Positions 7,300-13,083 of a stretch of 13,083 bases of DNA are shown here, piece after piece. The number at the start of each line of letters is the position of its first letter. Within the stretch, counting starts at the first letter, position 1. The DNA is taken from NCBI GenBank assembly GCA_903928365.1, contig CAIYQV010000223.1, positions 1 to 13,083 on the forward strand, read 5' to 3'. The DNA is from an uncultured Flavobacteriia bacterium (lineage in GTDB: Bacteria; Bacteroidota; Bacteroidia; Flavobacteriales_D; Crocinitomicaceae). A model generated the notes under the pieces. The model worked only from the letters and a program-made list of their open reading frames with translations, searched no databases and was not told where the DNA came from. The translations under genes were made by a program, and so were the position numbers.

Positions 7300-8467
7300 A
7301 AAACCGATTCTATTTGTATTGCTTTCACGGTTTCCATTTCCATTGGAAAAAGGAGACAAACTAAGGGCATTCTATCAGCTGAGAGAATTATCGGTCCATC
7401 ATCGTATCATATTGATTTGCCTAACGGACACTTCTGTTAAAGACGAACATTTAGATAAGATCAGAACCATTTGCACAGAAATCAGAATCTTCAAACTCGG
7501 CAAATTCGGAATTTATGCGCGACTATTTCTAAACCTGTTTTCAACCTTGCCATTTCAAGTAGCTTATTTTCATTCATACTGGATAAAGAAAAAAATAAAA
7601 GCCTTACTCAAAGAATATCAACCTCAACACATTTATTGTCAACTTATTCGAACCAGTGAATACGTTAAAAATTACCATCACTGTTTTAAGACAATTGACT
7701 ATATGGATGCCTTGTCTATCGGCATGGAAAGACGAGCAGAACGCTCCAAAGGCATCATGAAAATCTTGTTTCAGGAAGAAGCCAAAAGATTGAGGAACTA
7801 CGAACGTAAAATCTTTGATTATTTTGAAGGTCACACGATCATAAGTGAGCAAGACCGCTCATTCATTGTTCATCCTGAACGTCAAAACATTTCCATTATC
7901 CCAAATGGCATTGACATCTCGTTTTTTGAAGAAATCGAAACTACTTCGGATTATGATTTGGTTTTTATTGGAAACCTGAGTTACCCCCCCAATATTGAAG
8001 CTGCAACTTTTCTTTCCAAAACGCTCATGCCTATGTTACCCGGAAAGAAATTATTGCTTGCTGGTGCAACACCTGATCCTGATTTGATTAAATCAACTAC
8101 ACGTTCTTCCAATATTACTCTACTTGGCTGGACAGACGACATACGTTCAACCTATAAAAAGGGAAAACTCTTCATCGCTCCTATGCATATTGGTACTGGA
8201 ATGCAAAATAAACTATTGGAAGCTATGGCTTTAGGTGTCCCATGCATTACTACTACTTTAGCTAACAATGCCATTCAAGGCGTTCATCGTGAGCATCTGA
8301 TAGTTGCTGATTCCGAAAAGGAAATGATCAATTCGATAGAGGAAATGCTATCCAATAGTGACCTTCGAAACCAGCTTATCGTGAATGCCAGGAACTTTGT
8401 TCGTTCAAATTATTCATGGTCACACACTGCTCTTGAGCTTGAGAAGATCCTGACCAACCAGCATTAA
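7283..8467 (+). CDS. GT4-type glycosyltransferase resembling the Stp1/TIGR03087 sugar transferases, second of the pair
   Basis: A 394-residue GT-B fold protein. RFPFPLEKGDKLRAFYQL (16-33) and ICLTDTSVKDEH (45-56) at the N-terminus, IDYMDALSIGMERRA (138-152), IPNGID (206-211), FIGNLSYPPNIEAATF (228-243), LLLAGATPDPDLI (257-269) and GTGMQNKLLEAMALG (304-318) follow, in order, the pattern I recall for the PEP-CTERM/exosortase-associated transferase family TIGR03087. No exosortase or PEP-CTERM gene is visible, so the resemblance suggests exopolysaccharide or LPS work rather than that system. E313 is the retained glutamate of E-x7-E, and the first position is glycine (G305). The ATG at 7283 overlaps the previous gene by 17 bases. 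The two proteins are clearly different in sequence rather than a recent duplication. A C7 tract lies in the codons for Y-P-P-N. Confidence 0.85.
   Translation: MNSTAEKPILFVLLSRFPFPLEKGDKLRAFYQLRELSVHHRIILICLTDTSVKDEHLDKIRTICTEIRIFKLGKFGIYARLFLNLFSTLPFQVAYFHSYWIKKKIKALLKEYQPQHIYCQLIRTSEYVKNYHHCFKTIDYMDALSIGMERRAERSKGIMKILFQEEAKRLRNYERKIFDYFEGHTIISEQDRSFIVHPERQNISIIPNGIDISFFEEIETTSDYDLVFIGNLSYPPNIEAATFLSKTLMPMLPGKKLLLAGATPDPDLIKSTTRSSNITLLGWTDDIRSTYKKGKLFIAPMHIGTGMQNKLLEAMALGVPCITTTLANNAIQGVHREHLIVADSEKEMINSIEEMLSNSDLRNQLIVNARNFVRSNYSWSHTALELEKILTNQH
7984..7990. repeat. C7 homopolymer inside the second glycosyltransferase gene
   Basis: Seven C follow TTA and encode the end of Y234 and both prolines of the conserved YPPN segment. 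Gain or loss of one C would shift the frame before the donor-binding motif and inactivate the enzyme. It is short for a contingency locus but stands out in this AT-leaning sequence. Confidence 0.4.
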
Positions 8468-8484
8468 ATCTGGCTTAAAAACGC

Positions 8485-8492
8485 TATTTTTG
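8485..8492 (+). promoter_or_regulatory. -7 promoter element (TAnnTTTG) before ribBA
   Basis: TATTTTTG followed by CA exactly matches the Bacteroidota -7 consensus and ends 16 bases before the ribBA ATG. No convincing -33 TTTG is seen in the 20 or so bases upstream. Transcription would start near 8497, giving a leader of about 12 bases, with GGGAA directly before the ATG. The 41-base gap to the preceding gene cannot hold an FMN riboswitch. Confidence 0.5.
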
Positions 8493-8508
8493 CACCTCAA
8501 TCTGGGAA

Positions 8509-9723
8509 ATGGAATTTCAACTAAATACGATCGAAGAAGCGATCCAGGAAATACGAGACGGCAAGGTAATCATCGTTGTGGATGACGAGGATAGGGAAAA
8601 CGAAGGAGATTTTCTAACGGCTGCAAGAAACGTAACTCCTGAAATTATCAATTTCATGGCCACACATGGTCGAGGACTCATCTGTGCTCCAATCGTTGAA
8701 GATCGTTGTGATGAATTAGGATTAGATCTAATGGTTCGTAGCAATTCAGCAACCTATGAAACGCCCTTCACCGTTTCTGTAGACTTGATCGGTCACGGAT
8801 GTACTACAGGAATCTCTGCTAGTGACCGTTCCAAAACGATCCAGGCATTGATCGATCCAAACATTAAACCTGAAGAACTTGGTAAACCAGGACATATTTT
8901 CCCTTTACGCGCCAAGAAAGGCGGAGTACTGCGTAGAGCTGGTCATACCGAAGCAGCAACGGATCTTTCACGACTTGCCGGGTTTGAATCTGCTGGTGTA
9001 ATCGTTGAAATCCTTAATGAGGACGGGACGATGGCGAGATTGCCTCAATTGTTGGAGATAGCGAAAAAATTTGACTTGAAGATCGTTACTATTGCAGATC
9101 TGATCGAATACCGTATCAAAAACGAATCGCTTATTGAGCAGATTGTTGACGTTAAAATGCCCACAGATCGTGGAAACTTTGAACTAGTAGCTTTTCGTGA
9201 GATCAATTCAGGAACAGAACATCTTGCTCTCGTAAAAGGCAATTGGGATAAAGACGAACCGATACTTGTGAGAGTTCATTCCTCCTGTCTGACAGGGGAT
9301 ATTTTTGGTTCTTGTCGTTGTGATTGCGGTCCTCAATTACACAAAGCAATGGAAATGATCGAGCAGGAAGGAAAAGGCGTGATCATCTATATGAATCAAG
9401 AAGGACGTGGTATTGGTTTGATCAACAAACTCAAGGCTTACAAACTTCAGGAAGAAGGTTACGATACCTTGGAAGCAAATCTAAAGCTTGGATTCAAAGG
9501 AGATGAACGTGATTATGGAATTGGCGCTCAGATCATTCGATCGCTTGGAGTGAAGAAAATGCGTTTGATGTCAAACAATCCTACCAAGCGCACCGGGTTG
9601 ATAGGTTACGGACTTGAAATCATTGAGAATGTCCCGTTGGAGATTGAAAGCAATGAACATAACGAGCTTTACCTGAAAACGAAGCGGGATAAAATGGGAC
9701 ACCTTCTTAAATTGAAGAAATAA
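8509..9723 (+). CDS. ribBA: Bifunctional 3,4-dihydroxy-2-butanone-4-phosphate synthase / GTP cyclohydrolase II
   Basis: A 404-residue cytoplasmic fusion enzyme that feeds both entry branches of riboflavin synthesis. The N-terminal RibB half (about 1-205) turns ribulose 5-phosphate into dihydroxybutanone phosphate plus formate. It shows the acidic metal loop DDEDRENEGDF (25-35), THGRGLICAP (52-61), GHGCTTGISASDR (95-107) and RRAGHTEAATDL (142-153). The C-terminal RibA half (about 206-404) opens GTP. It has the zinc cysteines C260, C271 and C273 (SSCLTGDIFGSCRCDCG), the QEGRGIGL loop (297-304) and DERDYGIGAQI (332-342). All key residues of both halves are present, so both activities are expected. 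The length is normal for fused RibBA. It is followed by lolD with a TAATG overlap. No riboflavin-pathway partner gene lies in the window. Confidence 0.97.
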   Translation: MEFQLNTIEEAIQEIRDGKVIIVVDDEDRENEGDFLTAARNVTPEIINFMATHGRGLICAPIVEDRCDELGLDLMVRSNSATYETPFTVSVDLIGHGCTTGISASDRSKTIQALIDPNIKPEELGKPGHIFPLRAKKGGVLRRAGHTEAATDLSRLAGFESAGVIVEILNEDGTMARLPQLLEIAKKFDLKIVTIADLIEYRIKNESLIEQIVDVKMPTDRGNFELVAFREINSGTEHLALVKGNWDKDEPILVRVHSSCLTGDIFGSCRCDCGPQLHKAMEMIEQEGKGVIIYMNQEGRGIGLINKLKAYKLQEEGYDTLEANLKLGFKGDERDYGIGAQIIRSLGVKKMRLMSNNPTKRTGLIGYGLEIIENVPLEIESNEHNELYLKTKRDKMGHLLKLKK

Positions 9724-10376
9724 TGCTTCGTGCTGCCGGTATCCGAAAATCCTATGGTGAGCTAGAGATTCTGAAAGGGATCGATCTGGAGATTTCTTCT
9801 GGTGAAGTAGTATCCATTGTAGGTTCCTCAGGTGCAGGAAAAACGACCTTATTACAGATTCTTGGCACTCTTGATCGTCCTGATCAAGGAAAAGTTACCA
9901 TTGGAGATGTAGATCCATTTTCTTTGTCATCCAGGAAATTAGCCGCTTTTCGAAATCAATCCATTGGTTTCATTTTTCAGTTCCATCAATTATTGCCTGA
10001 ATTCTCCGCAATCGAGAACGTGATCTTACCCGCATTAATAAAAGGCGTTTCCATGAATGATGCCATCAAACAAGGGGAAGAATTGATCGAATTAATCGGG
10101 TTGTCTGACCGAAAAAATCATCGTCCATCCGAATTATCGGGAGGAGAACAACAGCGTATTGCGGTTTGCCGGGCTTTGATCAACAAACCGAAGATCATTT
10201 TTGCAGATGAACCATCCGGAAATCTGGATTCAGCCAATTCGCAGGAGTTACACCATTTGTTTTTCCAATTGAGAGATCAATTCAAACAAACGTTTGTGCT
10301 CGTTACGCATAACGAGCAGTTGGCCAATATGGCCGACCGGAAACTGGTCATGAAAGATGGATTGATCGTTTACTAA
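9723..10376 (+). CDS. lolD: LolD-type ABC transporter ATP-binding protein
   Basis: A 217-residue ATPase with a complete motif set: Walker A GSSGAGKT (34-41), Q-loop glutamine Q86, signature LSGGEQQR (138-145), Walker B IIFADEP (158-164), D-loop GNLDS (166-170) and H-loop H196. The stretch GFIFQFHQLLPEFSAIENV (82-100), followed by NHRPSELSGGE, closely resembles E. coli LolD, which powers release of outer-membrane lipoproteins from the inner membrane with LolC/LolE-type permeases. The broader MacB/FtsE-like group is the alternative, but the FHQLLPEF segment favours LolD. The ATG shares one base with the ribBA stop (TAATG), and its own stop overlaps the next ATG in the same way, so all three are probably translated in a coupled manner. 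No permease gene is adjacent. Confidence 0.9.
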   Translation: MLRAAGIRKSYGELEILKGIDLEISSGEVVSIVGSSGAGKTTLLQILGTLDRPDQGKVTIGDVDPFSLSSRKLAAFRNQSIGFIFQFHQLLPEFSAIENVILPALIKGVSMNDAIKQGEELIELIGLSDRKNHRPSELSGGEQQRIAVCRALINKPKIIFADEPSGNLDSANSQELHHLFFQLRDQFKQTFVLVTHNEQLANMADRKLVMKDGLIVY

Positions 10377-11134
10377 TGAATATTGATGAACTGAAGGATT
10401 TTCTGGATTTTAAATCCGACCACTATGAAAATCTTCATTTTCTTGATTCAGATCCTATTCAACTCCCCCATCGCTTTGATCGTAAAGAGGACATTGAAAT
10501 TGTTGGTTTCCTTGTAGCTACAATTGCATGGGGAAACAGAAAAAGCATTATTAAAAGTGGTGAAAACTTATTGGATTTAATGAGCCATGAACCATTTGAA
10601 TATGTCACTTCTTACATTCCCGGAACTTTAGCCTCTTCAAAATTCGTTCACCGTACATTTAACGCAGAAGATTTGGACCAATTTATAATCTCATTAAAGC
10701 ATCTGTATGAGAATGGAGGATTGGAGTTTGCCTTTAGAAAAGCAACTAATGAGGACACCATGAAAGAACGTATCCATCATTTTCGCTCACGGTTCTTTGA
10801 AAACGCCACATCATCTCGGACAAACAAGCACATCTCTGATCCCATGCGAAATTCAGCTGCGAAAAGAATCAATATGTTTCTAAGATGGATGGTAAGGCCT
10901 GCATCCAAAGGAGTGGACTTTGGGATCTGGAAGAGCATCTCCCCCGCCGAGCTATATCTCCCTCTTGATGTTCATACAAGTAAAAACGCACGAAAACTAG
11001 GGCTTTTGAATCGCAAGCAAGACGATTGGAAAGCATTAGAAGAGATTATGTTTCAACTCCGAACAATGAATGCAGAAGACCCAGTGAAATACGACTTCGC
11101 ACTCTTTGGATTGGGTGCTTTCGAAAAATTCTGA
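10376..11134 (+). CDS. TIGR02757/DUF2400 family protein, uncharacterised; possible HhH-GPD glycosylase-like fold
   Basis: A 252-residue soluble protein without signal peptide or membrane segments. Conserved-looking blocks are LPHRFDRKEDIEIVGFLVA (30-48), AWGNRKSII (51-59), KRINMFLRWMVR (163-174), VDFGIWKSI (180-188), LPLDVHTSKNARKLGLL (195-211) and DPVKYDFALFGLG (235-247). These place it in the TIGR02757 (DUF2400) family, common in Bacteroidota and without an assigned function that I know of. The PLDVHT..ARKLGL block resembles the catalytic VDTHV.RV..RLGL segment of endonuclease III-type DNA glycosylases, and the preceding KRINMFLRW helix sits where the catalytic lysine helix would be. By that analogy D198 would be the catalytic aspartate. 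This is an inference from motif shape only. The start forms a TAATG overlap with lolD. The reading frame ends normally after the conserved C-terminal block, so the gene looks complete. Confidence 0.85.
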   Translation: MNIDELKDFLDFKSDHYENLHFLDSDPIQLPHRFDRKEDIEIVGFLVATIAWGNRKSIIKSGENLLDLMSHEPFEYVTSYIPGTLASSKFVHRTFNAEDLDQFIISLKHLYENGGLEFAFRKATNEDTMKERIHHFRSRFFENATSSRTNKHISDPMRNSAAKRINMFLRWMVRPASKGVDFGIWKSISPAELYLPLDVHTSKNARKLGLLNRKQDDWKALEEIMFQLRTMNAEDPVKYDFALFGLGAFEKF

Positions 11135-11206
11135 TGATTTTATTGTTTTGAGGAAGAATATCCGGATGTCTCTTCACCATTACCTTAAGAAACGGTTAGA
11201 AATAGC

Positions 11207-11214
11207 TACATTTG
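11207..11214 (+). promoter_or_regulatory. -7 promoter element almost touching the BatA-domain start codon
   Basis: TACATTTG exactly matches TAnnTTTG and ends only four bases (AACT) before the ATG at 11219. With the usual placement of the element, transcription would begin at or next to the A of the ATG, giving a leaderless mRNA. No clear -33 TTTG lies 19-21 bases upstream. The rest of the 84-base gap after the DUF2400 stop holds no terminator-like hairpin that I can see. Confidence 0.45.
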
Positions 11215-11218
11215 AACT

Positions 11219-13083
11219 ATGAAATTTACGTACCCTGAATTTCTTTGGGCGCTTTTCTTCCTGATCATTCCGGTGATCATTCATTTATTCAATTTCAGAA
11301 GATACAAGGTACTTTATTTCTCCAGTCTTCAATTTATCAAACGAGTTGAACAAGAAACGCGATCCACCCAGCGTTTGAAACACTTGCTTGTACTACTGTC
11401 AAGATTATTAGCACTTGCTTTTTTGATCATCGCTTTTGCTCAACCATATAAACCGGTTGAAAATAAAAATAGTCAAGGAGGGAAACCCGTTATGGCTATC
11501 TATATCGACAATTCTTTTTCTATGACCGCAAAAGGTACGGAAGGAGAATTGCTTTCAGAAGCACGGGAAACTGCCAGAAAACTGATCGACAAAGCAACTT
11601 TGAATACCTTGTTCCTCCTTCATACAAATCTCATGAACGGCTTGGAACAGCGTCTCATTTCAAAAGTAGAAGCACTCGAGCGACTCGATAAAATTCAAAC
11701 CGTACCCCTCACAAGAAATACGGGAGATGTAGTCACATGGCAACGTCGATTTATAAAAAGTGAATCAGAAACAAGAAGAAAGATTGGCATTGTTCAACAT
11801 GTGCTATTGAGTGATTTCCAGAAAAAAGACCTAGAAAATCTGGCTCTGACAAAAGATGATGTTGGTTATTACTACCCTATTCTCTTTCAACCTCAATCAA
11901 ATCAGAACATCAGTATAGACTCGGTATGGTTTTCCTCTCCTATTCGAAAAATCGGCGAGAACAACGAACTCAATATTCGCATACGGAATTATGGCAATGA
12001 AGCCATTACGAATGTGGAAATGCATCTGGAAATTGGCAAGATAAAACGTGATGTTTTCGTCGATATTGATGCGAACAGCAGTAAAGAAACAATGGTAAAC
12101 TTTACTGAAGCATCCTCCGGAATGAAAAAAGGGAAGATCACGCTCAATGACAAGCAACTTTTCTGGGATGATGACTTTTATTTCTCTTATCAGGTAGATG
12201 ATCACACGTCTATTCTTGTCATAAACGGAGAAAATTCAGAGGCTCCTGTATCCAGAGTATACGCCCTTGAACAATATTATCTTCAAAAAGTGATTCAAGA
12301 ATCGGAATTTAGCGGTGACCTATTACGAAACAAGGATCTGGTAATTTTGAATGGGATCAATGAACTCTCTTCAGGCTTGACAGAAGAACTGCAAGAATTC
12401 AGTAAATCAGGTGGGACACTTGCCATTTTTCCTGGTTCACAATCAATTCTGACCACTTATTCAGGATTATTGTCATCCTTAGATCTTCCGGTACTTTCGG
12501 ATGTTACCTCAAGCGGAACAGGTATCCGAACATTAAATTACGACGACCCGTTCTTTGACGGAATGTTTGAAAAGAAAAACGACGAAATACGGATGCCATC
12601 CTTAAAAAAAGCTTTTCGGACATCTGGAACACAATCTAAAGATTTCTTGCCACTGATCACCGCCGATAATGGTTCTCCATTATTTCTACGCTCTGGAGGA
12701 ATGATAAACGCTTTTCTGTTCTGTAGTTCACTTGAATCCGACTTCGGAAACTTCACCAACAATGCACTCTTCCCTTCGATACTTTTGCGTATTGCAGAAA
12801 TGAGTCAGAGAAAAGCTCCGATTGCATTAACCATAGGAAAACAAGCCTATTACCCCCTACATCACAGAGCAGAAGGGGAATCACCTGTACATATTCGCAG
12901 CGAAAAAACAGACTTTATTCCTCAAATAGAGTCGCAAGGCGCACTCACTTATATTTCATTGAACGGACAAGAAGCTTTGGAAATGCTCCTTGCAGGAAAT
13001 TACGATATCGTGGATGACAAACCAGTAGCTCCCCTTTCGTTGAATTATGACCGTTCAGAATCAACCACGGATTGTTTCAGCAA
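11219..13083 (+). CDS. BatA-domain membrane protein with VWA-like and C-terminal GATase-like regions (C-terminus cut by window edge)
   Basis: An open frame of 621 codons plus two bases that continues past the right edge. Residues 1-78 are the two-anchor BatA N-terminus: membrane segment about 5-24, HLFNFRRYKVLYFS (22-35), the LKHLL segment and a second membrane helix about 56-75 ending IAFAQPY (71-77). Residues about 90-225 resemble a von Willebrand A domain: a MIDAS-like DNSFS (97-101), a threonine-containing loop (165-168) and LLSDF (196-200) supply D97, S99, S101 and D199. A beta-rich CARDB-like stretch (about 228-312) and an alpha/beta region (about 328-480, ILVINGEN and LVILNGINELSSG) resembling class I glutamine amidotransferase-like folds follow. 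This is the long Bacteroidota type rather than the short aerotolerance BatA, and no MoxR or other Bat gene is in view. It probably acts at the inner membrane with its large domain in the periplasm, function unknown. The N-terminus begins exactly as the family does, supporting this ATG despite the missing leader. Confidence 0.87.
   Translation, partial: MKFTYPEFLWALFFLIIPVIIHLFNFRRYKVLYFSSLQFIKRVEQETRSTQRLKHLLVLLSRLLALAFLIIAFAQPYKPVENKNSQGGKPVMAIYIDNSFSMTAKGTEGELLSEARETARKLIDKATLNTLFLLHTNLMNGLEQRLISKVEALERLDKIQTVPLTRNTGDVVTWQRRFIKSESETRRKIGIVQHVLLSDFQKKDLENLALTKDDVGYYYPILFQPQSNQNISIDSVWFSSPIRKIGENNELNIRIRNYGNEAITNVEMHLEIGKIKRDVFVDIDANSSKETMVNFTEASSGMKKGKITLNDKQLFWDDDFYFSYQVDDHTSILVINGENSEAPVSRVYALEQYYLQKVIQESEFSGDLLRNKDLVILNGINELSSGLTEELQEFSKSGGTLAIFPGSQSILTTYSGLLSSLDLPVLSDVTSSGTGIRTLNYDDPFFDGMFEKKNDEIRMPSLKKAFRTSGTQSKDFLPLITADNGSPLFLRSGGMINAFLFCSSLESDFGNFTNNALFPSILLRIAEMSQRKAPIALTIGKQAYYPLHHRAEGESPVHIRSEKTDFIPQIESQGALTYISLNGQEALEMLLAGNYDIVDDKPVAPLSLNYDRSESTTDCFS

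Noticed and set aside
7283..8467. Exosortase/PEP-CTERM system suggested by the Stp1-like transferase
   Set aside because: No exosortase, PEP-CTERM protein or related export gene is in the window, and the family resemblance alone does not imply the system.
8468..8508. Possible FMN riboswitch before ribBA
   Set aside because: The gap is only 41 bases and is largely filled by the -7 element and a short leader. None of the conserved FMN-element helices can fit or is seen.
11160..11167. Perfect 8-base palindrome ATCCGGAT between the DUF2400 and BatA-domain genes
   Set aside because: There is no loop, no extension of the arms and no U tract. Eight-base palindromes occur by chance at this scale.
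11897..12762. Minus-strand open frames at 11897-12205 and 12538-12762
   Set aside because: They lie wholly inside the BatA-domain gene, show no family motifs and are antisense shadows.
1..13083. Mobile elements, CRISPR arrays, tRNA or rRNA genes, toxin-antitoxin or phage-defence genes
   Set aside because: Reading both strands showed no transposase, terminal inverted repeats, direct-repeat arrays, tRNA-like cloverleafs or defence-type genes. The window is compact housekeeping and envelope genes.

Overview
The window looks like ordinary chromosome from a Bacteroidota bacterium, most likely of the order Flavobacteriales. Four things support this. The secreted chitinase-like protein ends in the start of a type IX secretion (T9SS) sorting domain. 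Four genes have the Bacteroidota -7 promoter element TAnnTTTG close upstream. Shine-Dalgarno sequences are mostly weak or absent. The genes include lineage-typical types: a START-like domain protein, a large LptF/LptG permease, fused RibBA, a TIGR02757/DUF2400 protein and a long two-anchor BatA-domain protein. The family-level taxon is not resolved.

Layout. The left quarter is on the minus strand. A very long gene (1-3333, C-terminus beyond the left edge) encodes a secreted GH18 glycosidase with CUB, laminin-G-like, Fn3-like, two PKD and T9SS modules. Upstream of it lies a PEMT/ICMT-type membrane methyltransferase (3391-4140). A 47-base divergent spacer separates this from the plus-strand genes: a small START-like protein (4188-4589), an LptF/LptG permease with a TTG start (4656-6149), two overlapping GT4-type glycosyltransferases (6124-7299 and 7283-8467), ribBA (8509-9723), lolD (9723-10376), a TIGR02757/DUF2400 protein (10376-11134) and a BatA-domain/VWA protein running off the right edge (11219 onward). 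The window is gene-dense: no gene-free stretch reaches 100 bases, and no tRNA, rRNA, CRISPR array, insertion sequence or phage gene is visible.

How the genes work together. The permease and the two glycosyltransferases overlap and read as one translationally coupled unit, suggesting a role in envelope polysaccharide or lipopolysaccharide. ribBA, lolD and the DUF2400 gene are joined by two TAATG stop/start overlaps and form a second coupled unit behind their own promoter, although riboflavin synthesis, lipoprotein release and an uncharacterised protein share no obvious pathway. The BatA-domain gene has its own -7 element so close to its ATG that its transcript is predicted to be leaderless.

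I found no convincing new multi-gene system. The observations most worth checking are the resemblance of the DUF2400 protein to HhH-GPD DNA glycosylases, the module order and altered catalytic motif of the chitinase-like protein, the glycosyltransferase pair between lptF/G and ribBA, the very short or absent 5' leaders, and two C7/G7 tracts inside envelope-related genes.
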